Assembly: GCA_902799245.1 (NCBI GenBank)
Contig: CADBZY010000002.1
Location: 62,001-126,000, forward strand
Origin: an uncultured Ruminococcus sp.
GTDB taxonomy: Bacteria; Bacillota; Clostridia; Oscillospirales; Acutalibacteraceae
Length of the DNA: 64,000 nt
Direction of reading: 5' to 3'
The translations under genes were made by a program, and so were the position numbers. Positions 1-7,639 of this stretch are shown piece by piece. Below the pieces are notes generated by a model, which saw nothing but the letters and a program-made list of their open reading frames with translations, was not told the origin of the DNA and did no database searches. Numbering within the stretch: position 1 is the stretch's first letter; each line of letters begins with the position of its first letter.

Positions 1-350
1 AGATAGATAACTGCCCCGACTATCGCCCCGAACAGGCCTCCGTAAAACACCATTCCGCCAAACATGAGACCGAAAAACATACCATAATCCTGCAAGGTAT
101 GGAGCAGCGAAAAGTGATCCTTCACCGCTCTGATCAACATGCCGAAATTGACAATTCCGTACAGAATATGCGCGCCGATAAACAGCCCGAGCATAGCTGA
201 AAGGGCAATGTGCGGAACATGGTTCTGATCTACTTCCTTCTGCTTTCGTGTAACTAACCACACAGCCAGCCACATCATAAAAAAGCCGATTCCTGCCATA
301 AGGGAATAGGAAGATACCTGTTTGCCGAATATTGTAATATATGGCAGCAA
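1..350 (-). CDS. Prolipoprotein diacylglyceryl transferase-like membrane protein (partial, 3' end outside window)
   Basis: The first 116 residues are visible; the gene runs off the left edge. The start is TTG at 350, decided by an AGGAGG eight bases upstream; there is no earlier in-frame ATG. The N-terminus (LPYITIFGKQ, then YSLMAGIG) has the short P-x-x-x-x-F-G and Y-S-x-M-A-x-x-G pattern seen at the start of Lgt proteins, followed by hydrophobic helices at about residues 17-34, 49-72 and 93-116. Lgt transfers diacylglycerol from phosphatidylglycerol to lipobox cysteines at the membrane. The catalytic Arg-rich signature lies beyond the window, so this may be a divergent paralogue rather than the housekeeping enzyme. 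Confidence 0.65.
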   Translation of the reverse strand, partial: MLPYITIFGKQVSSYSLMAGIGFFMMWLAVWLVTRKQKEVDQNHVPHIALSAMLGLFIGAHILYGIVNFGMLIRAVKDHFSLLHTLQDYGMFFGLMFGGMVFYGGLFGAIVGAVIY

Positions 351-383
351 AAACTATACCTCCTTATTGAATGATACAGATAA

Positions 384-413
384 ATCCGCTGTAAAAAAAG
401 ATTTACAGCGGAT
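384..413. other. Perfect 12-bp hairpin upstream of the lgt-like gene
   Basis: ATCCGCTGTAAA (384-395) is repeated as its exact reverse complement at 402-413 with a 6-base loop. It lies about 20 bases upstream of the AGGAGG of the lgt-like gene. No proper T-run follows on either strand, so it could be a weak terminator for the minus-strand gene ending at 626 or a 5' UTR structure of the lgt-like mRNA. A second, imperfect hairpin (CGACTG...CAGTCG) lies at 509-534. No small gene is recognisable between 351 and 625. Confidence 0.5.
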
Positions 414-625
414 CACTGTCAGAAAAGCTAAAAACATTGAAAATCAACAGCAATTGTCTGTGATGTTGACGGAATGCTGTATTGCCTGCTACAAGTAAAG
501 CTTTGTTCGACTGCCAGCCGCAAAGCGGACAGTCGCACTACTCATCCGGCAAATAAATCAACGCTATATTTTTGCTTCGTTATTCGAATGGATCACTTTG
601 CTAAATCATTAGCAGCATGGACAAA

Positions 626-1135
626 TCAAAGAAGACCTGATAATAAAGCGTAATAGGTGCTTGTGCCGCCAGCAGCGATTGCCGAGCAAGCATAGCAGAT
701 AATAGCAATACCGCCCCATGCGCAGCCGATAATGGAACAAACCAGACCTGCTGTGGCCTTGCCTCTGTCGGGAGTGCCTTCGGGCATTGCATTTCTTGCC
801 TGTACGCCGAGGACTATTCCGATGATACCGAGCGGCAGTCCGCAGAGAATAAGGCTGAGAATACCGAGTACCAGAGAAGCGGTTGCCTTGCCGTTGCCGG
901 GAACAGCTGCACCGTAGGGCTGCTGATAAGCCTGCTGATACGGCTGCTGGTAAGCCTGCTGCTGATAGGGCTGCTGCTGATAGGGCTGCTGCTGATAAGC
1001 CTGCTGCTGATAAGCCTGCTGCTGCTGATAATCAGGCTGCTGAGGAATCTGACTTGCTGCCAGAGGAGCACCGCACACTGTGCAGGATACAGCCTCATCG
1101 GGCATCTGGGAACCGCAGTTGTTACAAATCTTCAT
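626..1135 (-). CDS. Zinc-ribbon, Gln/Tyr-rich, DUF4190-like membrane protein
   Basis: 169 residues in three parts. A zinc ribbon has Cys4, Cys7, Cys18 and Cys21. A low-complexity linker at about residues 33-74 is built of YQQQA/YQQQP units. Two hydrophobic segments at about 85-112 and 128-155 are joined by a short loop with a MPEGTPDRGKATAGL-type sequence, as in DUF4190 proteins. The ATG is preceded by AAAGGAG. The gene directly downstream of 1268-1876 on the same strand is a clear paralogue with the same layout. The function of the family is unknown; a membrane-anchored adaptor with a cytoplasmic zinc ribbon is an inference only. Confidence 0.8.
   Translation of the reverse strand: MKICNNCGSQMPDEAVSCTVCGAPLAASQIPQQPDYQQQQAYQQQAYQQQPYQQQPYQQQAYQQPYQQAYQQPYGAAVPGNGKATASLVLGILSLILCGLPLGIIGIVLGVQARNAMPEGTPDRGKATAGLVCSIIGCAWGGIAIICYACSAIAAGGTSTYYALLSGLL
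914..1030 (-). repeat. Gln/Tyr-coding tandem repeat
   Basis: Short CTG/GCTGATA-type units on the plus strand encode YQQQ(A/P) pentapeptide-like repeats inside the zinc-ribbon protein. A similar tract lies in the paralogue at about 1628-1783. Such tracts are prone to length change by slippage. Confidence 0.75.
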
Positions 1136-1267
1136 AAGTTATGTCTCCTTTAAGAAAAATATAGAATAAAAAATTATTCGTAAAAATGTAGCCACGCAAA
1201 AGCTGCTGACATCAACACCCATAACGCAACACGCATTGACGCTGCGTCCAATCAGTGACAGGAAAAA

Positions 1268-1876
1268 TTACATAAACAGAATGTAGTACCAGTTCTGATT
1301 GTAAGCATAAGCGGAGGCGGCCCCGGCGTCTGCACATGCGGCGCAACCCAGAACACAAAGCGTGCAAACAGCAATAATACCGCTTAACACTGCGCCAATG
1401 ATACCGCAAACAAGACCGGCTGTAGCCATGCTTCTGCCCTGTACACCCAACGGCATTTCGTTTCTTGCCTTCACACTCAGAACAATACCTACAATGCAAA
1501 GCACAAGACCGATGATAGCGGTAATGCCGAAGCTCATCCATGCAAAGAAGCTGAATACAAGACCCACGATACCGCAAACAAGACCGCCGATGGCCTTGCC
1601 CTTAGCAGACGGATTCACGTTGGTCATCTGACCGTAAGGCTGCTGATAACCCATCTGCTGGCCGTAAGGCTGCTGCTGATAGCCCATCTGCTGATAGGGC
1701 TGCTGCTGGTAAGCCTGCTGATACGGCTGCTGCGGGAAGTCAGGCTGCTGAGGCTGCTGGAAATCAGGCTGCTGGGGCTGCTGAGGAACCTGACTCACAG
1801 GAAGAGGAGCGCCGCAGTTAGTGCAGGTCACAGCCTCATCGGGCATCTGAGCACCGCACATTCCACAAAACTTCAT
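1268..1876 (-). CDS. Zinc-ribbon, Gln/Tyr-rich, DUF4190-like membrane protein (paralogue)
   Basis: 202 residues from the ATG at 1876, chosen over an upstream extension because AAAGGAG lies just before it and the protein then begins MKFCGMCGAQMPDEAV, matching the start of its paralogue at 626-1135. It has a four-Cys zinc ribbon, a Gln/Pro/Tyr-rich linker at about residues 30-85, then two or three membrane helices with the ARNEMPLG...GRSMATAGL loop. It differs from the paralogue by a longer linker and an extra hydrophobic stretch. The two genes are separated by about 130 bases and most likely arose by tandem duplication. Role unknown. Confidence 0.8.
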   Translation of the reverse strand: MKFCGMCGAQMPDEAVTCTNCGAPLPVSQVPQQPQQPDFQQPQQPDFPQQPYQQAYQQQPYQQMGYQQQPYGQQMGYQQPYGQMTNVNPSAKGKAIGGLVCGIVGLVFSFFAWMSFGITAIIGLVLCIVGIVLSVKARNEMPLGVQGRSMATAGLVCGIIGAVLSGIIAVCTLCVLGCAACADAGAASAYAYNQNWYYILFM

Positions 1877-2073
1877 GGTAGGAAAAACTCCTTTATAAAA
1901 AATTCGACGGACATGATAAGCAGGTGAAACTGTCGCGCAAAACGCTGTCATGTACCATGTACAGTCAGAACCTCACACCCCTGCCTGACGTCCATCGTTG
2001 TCTAAATTATAACATGTATGCACCGTATTGTCAATAATAAATTTAAACTTTTTGTTAAGTTGTGAACAATATA

Positions 2074-3222
2074 TTATGGAATGTTAATATTCTTTCGTCT
2101 GAGCCGGAGATCGGTATTTTCGCGCAAAAGAGTATAAACGACGGATGTCAGGGGGATAAATATCAGCATTCCCGGCAAGCCCAGAAAAGCATTGCCCATC
2201 AGCGCCGCGAGCAGTGTCCAGATCGCCGGCAGTCCCATCGAATTGCCGACCACTTTCGGATAAATCAGATGGCTGTCTATCTGCTGGAGCACAAAGAATA
2301 TCACCAGAAAGCCGAGCGCCTTCATGGGCTTTATCATCACAATCAGCAGGAATCCCGCGAGCATCCCTATCAGCGGACCGATATAAGGAATCAGCGCCAT
2401 AAATCCGATAAACATGCTTATGATTTCCGTATAAGGCATATTAAAGATGCTCATCACAAAGAAAAACATCGTTCCGAGCATGAAAGCGTCCAGACATTGC
2501 CCCGAGATAAAATAAAAAAATGTATCGGAGCACAAACGGGCGATCTCGCAGATTTTTTCCGCCCGTTTCAGGTTGAGGTACGCATAGGCCAGCTTCTTGC
2601 ACTGACGTTTCAGCCTCTTCTTTCCCGCGAGTATATAGATGGCGATAATCGTGCCGGTAAATACATTGAGCGCGGTATTCAGCACCGACGAAGCCGCACT
2701 GTAGGCCGAATCGACAAGCGTTGTCATGTTGTCGGACATCTGATCGATCAGCGTGGAAACATTGAGATAATTGATGAGCTGCTCAAATTTCGCCGTGTCA
2801 ATACCGTAGTTTCTCATACTTGTCATCAGTTTCGGGTAATAGATAATAAACGCGTCTCCGATTCCTGCCACCGAATTAACCACTCTCGGCACCACAACAT
2901 CAAAAACATGGTATATGATCAGTGCCGTAAAGATAAGCGTCAGCACAAGGCTGGCCGTATCAATAAAGGAAACGGGAATACTTTTTCCCGTCTTCGCCTT
3001 AATCTTGGAGGCAAAAAAGCCGAGCAGCTTCTGAAGACCCCTCATGGGCGCGTTGAGTATCAGCGCGATAAGTCCTCCTATGATGATCGGCATGGACAGA
3101 TGCACGACCCACTTCAAGAACGCGATCACGCTGCCAAGATTGTTGAAGGCGGCGAACATGGTGATCGAGATAAGGACAAACAGCAGTCCGTATCTAAAAT
3201 ACACTTTTGTCTTGTCATCCAA
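2074..3222 (-). CDS. AI-2E family transporter (PerM-like permease)
   Basis: 382 residues with the layout of the AI-2E transporter family: paired helices near the N-terminus (about 10-45), a soluble middle part, and a block of helices in the C-terminal half containing the sequence ALIPYIGPLIGMLAG, the family's P-x-x-G-P hallmark. The start is TTG at 3222; GGGAGG lies about eight bases upstream and no ATG fits in frame. The family includes exporters of small molecules, Na+/H+ antiporters and sporulation proteins (YtvI), so the substrate cannot be named. A second family member is at 60580-61644. It is divergently transcribed from fba. Confidence 0.85.
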   Translation of the reverse strand: MDDKTKVYFRYGLLFVLISITMFAAFNNLGSVIAFLKWVVHLSMPIIIGGLIALILNAPMRGLQKLLGFFASKIKAKTGKSIPVSFIDTASLVLTLIFTALIIYHVFDVVVPRVVNSVAGIGDAFIIYYPKLMTSMRNYGIDTAKFEQLINYLNVSTLIDQMSDNMTTLVDSAYSAASSVLNTALNVFTGTIIAIYILAGKKRLKRQCKKLAYAYLNLKRAEKICEIARLCSDTFFYFISGQCLDAFMLGTMFFFVMSIFNMPYTEIISMFIGFMALIPYIGPLIGMLAGFLLIVMIKPMKALGFLVIFFVLQQIDSHLIYPKVVGNSMGLPAIWTLLAALMGNAFLGLPGMLIFIPLTSVVYTLLRENTDLRLRRKNINIP

Positions 3223-3391
3223 ACTGATCTCCTCCCTTTCCTGCTAAAAAAATATGTCGCCGCGCAGCTGACGACGGTTCATTACCGTCATTATATACGC
3301 CAAATTGGGTATTATTGCTAACGATATGTAAAATAATTATTTGCCTAAATATAAACAAAGTGTAAACGACACAATTATTTGACAAAAATGT

Positions 3392-3420
3392 TTGAAATTA
3401 CATAAAAGGTGTAGTATAAT
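3392..3420 (+). promoter_or_regulatory. Predicted fba promoter
   Basis: TTGAAA (3392-3397), a 17-bp spacer, then TATAAT (3415-3420). The predicted transcript starts near 3427, leaving a leader of about 70 bases before fba. Confidence 0.8.
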
Positions 3421-3495
3421 GTAAAAGTACTCGGGCGGTTCGTCGGCAGACTCCGTCCGCAGAGCAAAATTTATTTATTTGGAGAGTGACATAAT

Positions 3496-4365
3496 ATGCC
3501 TCTGGTAAACGCAAAGGACATGCTTATCAAAGCAATGGAAGGCAAGTATGCCGTCGGTCAGTTCAACATCAACAATCTCGAGTGGACAAAGTCTATCCTT
3601 CTCACAGCAGAAGAGCTTAAGGCTCCCGTTATTCTCGGTGTCTCCGAGGGCGCAGGCAAGTATATGTGCGGCTACAAGACCGTCGTCGGCATGGTCAAGG
3701 GTATGATCGAAGAGCTGAACATCACCGTTCCCGTAGCTCTGCACCTCGACCACGGTTCCTTCGAGGGCGCAAAGGCATGTATCAAGGCCGGCTTCTCGTC
3801 CATCATGTTCGACGGCTCCCACTATCCCATCGAGGAAAACATCGAAAAGACCAAGATTCTGGTCAACACCTGCGAAGTGCTGGGTCTTTCTCTTGAAGCC
3901 GAGGTCGGTTCCATCGGCGGCGAAGAGGACGGCGTTGTGGGCATGGGCGAATGTGCCGATCCCGCAGAGTGCAAGCAGATCGCTGATCTCGGCGTCACCA
4001 TGCTGGCCGCCGGCATCGGCAACATTCACGGCAAGTACCCTGAGAACTGGCCGGGTCTGAGCTTCGACACACTTGAAGCTGTCAAGAACACCGTCGGCGA
4101 CGTTCCGCTGGTTCTGCACGGCGGCACAGGCATTCCCGAGGATCAGATCAAGAAGGCAATCTCTCTGGGCGTTGCCAAGATCAACGTCAACACCGAGTGC
4201 CAGCTCGCATTCCAGGAAGCAACAAGAGCCTACATCGAGGCTGGCAAGGATCAGCAGGGCAAGGGCTTCGACCCCCGCAAGCTGCTCGCTCCCGGCGCAC
4301 AGGCCATCAGAGATATGGTCAAGACCAAGATGGAAATCTTCGGCTGCATAGGCAAAGCTGAGTAA
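3496..4365 (+). CDS. fba: Class II fructose-1,6-bisphosphate aldolase
   Basis: 289 residues, the usual length of the Bacillus FbaA type. It cleaves fructose-1,6-bisphosphate to glyceraldehyde-3-phosphate and dihydroxyacetone phosphate in glycolysis, using zinc. HLDHGS at residues 83-88 carries the catalytic Asp85 and zinc ligand His86. Further zinc-ligand histidines are in GNIHGKYPE and LHGGTGIP, and NVNTECQ fits the phosphate-binding end. The ATG follows GGAGAGTGA. Codon use looks optimised (GGC, AAG, ATC), as expected for a highly expressed glycolytic gene. It appears monocistronic, with its own promoter and terminator. Confidence 0.97.
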   Translation: MPLVNAKDMLIKAMEGKYAVGQFNINNLEWTKSILLTAEELKAPVILGVSEGAGKYMCGYKTVVGMVKGMIEELNITVPVALHLDHGSFEGAKACIKAGFSSIMFDGSHYPIEENIEKTKILVNTCEVLGLSLEAEVGSIGGEEDGVVGMGECADPAECKQIADLGVTMLAAGIGNIHGKYPENWPGLSFDTLEAVKNTVGDVPLVLHGGTGIPEDQIKKAISLGVAKINVNTECQLAFQEATRAYIEAGKDQQGKGFDPRKLLAPGAQAIRDMVKTKMEIFGCIGKAE

Positions 4366-4418
4366 TTTTCCCCTTGTTCTCATAGGGTCATTTCAAAATC
4401 AATTCAACCATTGATAAA

Positions 4419-4480
4419 CCCCCGTCGCGGCGGAACGTTCCGGTACCAATCGGACGCTCTGCCTTGACGGGGGTATTTTT
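4419..4480 (+). terminator. fba terminator
   Basis: CCCCCGTC (4419-4426) pairs with GACGGGGG (4466-4473), followed by TATTTTT. The 39-base loop can form inner structure. It lies between convergent genes and could serve both. Confidence 0.8.
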
Positions 4481-4487
4481 ACTTTAG

Positions 4488-5021
4488 TTATAGAGACTGA
4501 AAGAACTCCTTTGTCTTTTTCCACGCTTTTTTGCCCACATCGACCACCGCGTCGGTCGCTTCATTGACCGCGTTTTCCGCCTTTTTTGCCCAGTCCTCCG
4601 TCTGCGGCCTATTGGGCGGTAAAACAGGAATAGGTCTTCCGCAACATGTGCAGAATCTCATTCCGGGCTGAAGCCTTGCCCCGCATCCCGTGCAGAAATT
4701 CGGTTGCATCGGCTGCCCCTGCGGCATGTAATTTCCCTGCATGTTCGGCTGGCTCGGCATCGGCTGTCCCTGCGGTACGGTATTTCCCTGCATGGTCGGC
4801 TGACTCGGCATCGGCTGTCCCTGCGGTGCGGTATTTCCCTTCATGGTCGGCTGATTCGGCAGCGGCTGTCCCTGCGGTGCGTAATTCCACTGCATCGTCG
4901 GCTGATTCGCAGTCGTTCTGATGTTTTCTTCCGTCAGATTGCCGCCACAGTTCGGACAAACGGCAGTATTTGCATCTGCCTCAAACTCGTGTTCACATGA
5001 TTTGCACTTCATTGTTGCCAT
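4488..5021 (-). CDS. Double zinc-ribbon protein with 17-residue repeats
   Basis: 177 residues from the ATG at 5021, chosen because GAAGGAGAG lies seven bases before it; an upstream in-frame ATG has no site. The N-terminal zinc ribbon has CKSC...CPNC (residues 6-25). Four 17-residue repeats follow (residues 39-106, NQPTMxGN-type with PQGQPMP), then a second ribbon (CTGC...CTCC). The last 45 residues are Lys/Ala-rich and helical (AKKAENAVNEATDAV), with no membrane helix. Function unknown. Together with the genes at 626, 1268, 22733 and 58350 it makes five zinc-ribbon proteins here, four with a flexible linker or membrane anchor. Confidence 0.75.
   Translation of the reverse strand: MATMKCKSCEHEFEADANTAVCPNCGGNLTEENIRTTANQPTMQWNYAPQGQPLPNQPTMKGNTAPQGQPMPSQPTMQGNTVPQGQPMPSQPNMQGNYMPQGQPMQPNFCTGCGARLQPGMRFCTCCGRPIPVLPPNRPQTEDWAKKAENAVNEATDAVVDVGKKAWKKTKEFFQSL
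4704..4907 (-). repeat. 51-bp tandem repeat, 4 units
   Basis: Four in-frame 51-bp units encode the 17-residue repeats of the double zinc-ribbon protein. Units 2 and 3 are nearly identical at the DNA level, suggesting recent expansion or homogenisation. Confidence 0.85.
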
Positions 5022-5211
5022 AGTAATCTCTCCTTCTTCCGCTTCCCGATTTGCGGGAAAGCTGAATCTCGCCTGTATTTCCATCTCCATTTTATAATAT
5101 CCGCCTCACAAAGTCAATGCCTTCCTGTTTGCATTGGGATTCATTTTTCATAAATTTATTGTACCGCTTTATCAAAATATTGATTTATCTGCCGGAAGTG
5201 TTATTTTGATA

Positions 5212-5240
5212 TTGACATATCCGTAAAATAGGTAGATAAT
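5212..5240 (+). promoter_or_regulatory. Predicted ilvA-ridA promoter
   Basis: TTGACA (5212-5217), a 17-bp spacer, GATAAT (5235-5240). The start site would be near 5247, about 36 bases before the ilvA ATG. Confidence 0.75.
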
Positions 5241-5282
5241 ATATTCCATCCATCAACATACTATAGGAAAGGTGAATTCCAC

Positions 5283-6488
5283 ATGCTTTCACTGGACAAA
5301 TTCTACCACGCCGCGTATATATTGAAAAGCGTTCTGCGGCACACTGATCTGGTCTACGCGCCGGAACTCAATCCGGAAGCGGATATATACTTAAAGCCTG
5401 AATGTCTGCAGGTCACAGGCTCCTTCAAGGTCAGAGGCGCCTATTACAAAATAGCCACTCTCTCCGATGAGGAAAAGGCAAAGGGCGTTATCGCCTGCTC
5501 CGCCGGCAACCACGCGCAGGGCGTTGCCCTCGCGGCTACCAAAAGCGGAATAAAATCGCTCATCTGTCTGCCAGACAGTGCGCCTATCTCCAAGGTCGAG
5601 GCGACACGCAAGCTCGGCGCTGAAATCTGCCTTGTCAACGGCGTTTACGACGACGCTTACAAGAGAGCCCTTGATCTCCGCGACGAAAAGGGCTACACCT
5701 TCATTCACCCCTTCGACGACGACAAAGTTATCTCGGGACAGGGCACCATCGGACTGGAAATTGCAGACCAGCTGCCTGACGCGGACGCGGTGATCGTCCC
5801 TATCGGCGGCGGCGGACTGATTTCCGGCGTTGCGTTTGCCATCAAGCAGCTTAATCCCAACATCAAGGTGTACGGCGTGCAGGCGGCCGGCGCTCCCAGC
5901 ATGTTCAATTCCATCCACGACGGCAAGATAGAATGTCTGCCCTCTGTCTCCACCATCGCCGACGGCATTGCCGTCAAGGAACCGGGCGCCATTACTTTCG
6001 ACACCTGCCAGAAATACGTTGACGAGATCGTGACTGTCACGGACGATGAAATTTCCGCCGCTATTCTCGCACTGATCGAAAAACAGAAGATGATTGCCGA
6101 AGGCGCGGGCGCTGTTTCCGTCGCCGCTGCCATGTTCAACAAGGTTCCTGTCAAGGGCAAGAAGGTCGTCTGCGTCGTTTCGGGCGGTAACATCGACGTG
6201 ACTATTCTCTCCCGCGTCATCAAGAGAGGCCTTCTCATGTCGGGTCGCACCTGCGCTCTCAATCTTGAGCTGATCGACAAGCCCGGCCAGCTGCAGGGCG
6301 TCGCCGGTATTATCGCGGATCTGGGCGGCAACGTCATTTCCATTCACCACGAGCGCGCCAACGAGGGCGCCGACGTCAACGGCTGCTATCTCAGACTGCT
6401 GCTGGAGACCAAGAATTTCGATCACATCGAAGAAATCAAAAAGGCTTTGCTCGACAACGGCTACCACTTCGCCGCCAACTATAAATAA
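5283..6488 (+). CDS. ilvA: Threonine dehydratase (threonine ammonia-lyase) with C-terminal ACT domain
   Basis: 401 residues. This PLP enzyme deaminates threonine to 2-oxobutanoate through an enamine/imine intermediate, feeding isoleucine synthesis or threonine catabolism. GSFKVRGA at residues 47-54 holds the PLP lysine Lys49; SAGNHAQG and the glycine loop IGGGGLISG bind the cofactor phosphate. Residues from about 325 to the end form one ACT domain (ELIDKPGQLQGVAGIIADLGGN). The length and single ACT domain match the short Clostridial TdcB/IlvA type rather than E. coli IlvA (514 residues). ridA follows 34 bases later, and ilvC lies about 6 kb downstream. Confidence 0.95.
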   Translation: MLSLDKFYHAAYILKSVLRHTDLVYAPELNPEADIYLKPECLQVTGSFKVRGAYYKIATLSDEEKAKGVIACSAGNHAQGVALAATKSGIKSLICLPDSAPISKVEATRKLGAEICLVNGVYDDAYKRALDLRDEKGYTFIHPFDDDKVISGQGTIGLEIADQLPDADAVIVPIGGGGLISGVAFAIKQLNPNIKVYGVQAAGAPSMFNSIHDGKIECLPSVSTIADGIAVKEPGAITFDTCQKYVDEIVTVTDDEISAAILALIEKQKMIAEGAGAVSVAAAMFNKVPVKGKKVVCVVSGGNIDVTILSRVIKRGLLMSGRTCALNLELIDKPGQLQGVAGIIADLGGNVISIHHERANEGADVNGCYLRLLLETKNFDHIEEIKKALLDNGYHFAANYK

Positions 6489-6522
6489 TCTCTGTTGAGA
6501 AAAAATCAGGAGGTCATTCACA

Positions 6523-6900
6523 ATGATTAAGACAATATACACCAAAAACGCTCCCGACGCCATCGGCCCTTATTCTCAGGCCAAGATTGCCGGAGGGTTC
6601 CTCTTCGCTTCGGGTCAGATAGCCATCAATCCGGCCAGCGGCAGTGTTGAAGCCGACACCATCGAGGGACAGACCGAACAGATCATGAAAAACATCGCCG
6701 CCATTCTCGCGGAGGCCGGACTTACCTTCGACAGCGTGGTAAAGACAACCTGCTTCCTTAAGAATATGTCGGATTTCGGCGTATTCAATGAGATCTACGG
6801 CAAATATTTCACAAGCAAGCCGGCGCGTTCCTGCGTTGCAGCCGCTCAGCTTCCCAAGGATGTCCTTGCAGAAGTCGAGATCATCGCGGTCTGCGAGTGA
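6523..6900 (+). CDS. ridA: RidA family reactive intermediate/imine deaminase
   Basis: 125 residues, full family length (YjgF/YER057c/UK114). RidA hydrolyses the 2-aminoacrylate and 2-aminocrotonate imines released by PLP dehydratases such as IlvA, so its position right after ilvA makes direct biochemical sense. The sequence has the family features DAIGPYSQA near the N-terminus, FASGQIAI, and the C-terminal KPARSCVAAAQLP...VEIIAV, with the Arg that binds the imine carboxylate. The ATG has AGGAGG nine bases upstream. A terminator follows at 6917-6959, so ilvA-ridA is a two-gene operon. Confidence 0.95.
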   Translation: MIKTIYTKNAPDAIGPYSQAKIAGGFLFASGQIAINPASGSVEADTIEGQTEQIMKNIAAILAEAGLTFDSVVKTTCFLKNMSDFGVFNEIYGKYFTSKPARSCVAAAQLPKDVLAEVEIIAVCE

Positions 6901-6916
6901 TTTAATCAATATCCAT

Positions 6917-6959
6917 AAGCACGGCCATTCGATGAACAATTGATTTGCCGTGCTTTTTT
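6917..6959 (+). terminator. Terminator after ridA
   Basis: AAGCACGGC (6917-6925) pairs with GCCGTGCTT (6947-6955) and runs into a string of T residues. Confidence 0.9.
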
Positions 6960-6979
6960 CGAATGTGGAGGTTCATTCT

Positions 6980-7639
6980 ATGTACAAAGCCGTTTTTTTC
7001 GACCTCGACGGTACGCTGCTGAATACGCTCGACGATCTCGCAGACAGCTGCAATCATGTGCTGGCTGCCAAGGGATACCAGACCTATCCTGTGGAACAGT
7101 ATCAAAAATTTGTCGGCAACGGAGCTGCCGTCCTGATGACGCGCATACACCCTGCCGGAACATCCCAGAACGAACTGGACGATTCTCTGGCAAAGTTCAC
7201 AGCGTATTACAGCGCGCACAAGGATATAAAGACAACCCCGTATCCCGGCATTCCCGAACTGCTCAAAAAACTCAGATCGGCAGGAATTCACCTTTGCGTA
7301 CTCTCCAACAAGCCTCACGAAATCAGCGTTCAGATCGTCAGACAGTATTTCGGAGAGAACACCTTCGACATCATTATGGGTAAATCTCCCGATTATCCCA
7401 TCAAGCCTGACCCGACGTCCTGTTTTTATCTGATGAAGAAACTGGGACTCGAAAAGAATGACGTGCTCTACGTCGGCGACAGCAATGTGGACATGCAGAC
7501 CGCCAAAAACGCCGGTCTGACCAAATGCGGTGTATGCTGGGGCTTCCGCTCCGAAGCGGAACTGACGGCAGAGGGAGCCGATTATCTGGCCCACACATCC
7601 GACGACATTTATAATCTTGCAACTGGTGGTGTATTATGA
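6980..7639 (+). CDS. HAD-superfamily phosphatase, phosphoglycolate phosphatase-like
   Basis: 219 residues from the ATG at 6980, preceded by GGAGG. An earlier in-frame ATG at 6950 lies inside the upstream terminator and is rejected. Motif I is FFDLDGTLLNT (nucleophile Asp and acid Asp), motif II is CVLSNK, motif III is the Lys in KPDPTS, and motif IV is YVGDSNVDMQTA. The helical cap between motifs I and II places it with Gph/PgmB-type enzymes. The true substrate is not readable from sequence. It overlaps the next gene by four bases (ATGA), so the two are translationally coupled. Confidence 0.88.
   Translation: MYKAVFFDLDGTLLNTLDDLADSCNHVLAAKGYQTYPVEQYQKFVGNGAAVLMTRIHPAGTSQNELDDSLAKFTAYYSAHKDIKTTPYPGIPELLKKLRSAGIHLCVLSNKPHEISVQIVRQYFGENTFDIIMGKSPDYPIKPDPTSCFYLMKKLGLEKNDVLYVGDSNVDMQTAKNAGLTKCGVCWGFRSEAELTAEGADYLAHTSDDIYNLATGGVL

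Noticed and set aside
2062-3321. 419-codon plus-strand frame opposite the AI-2E permease
   Set aside because: Composition (very rich in His, Arg and Gln) is typical of an antisense frame of a membrane protein.
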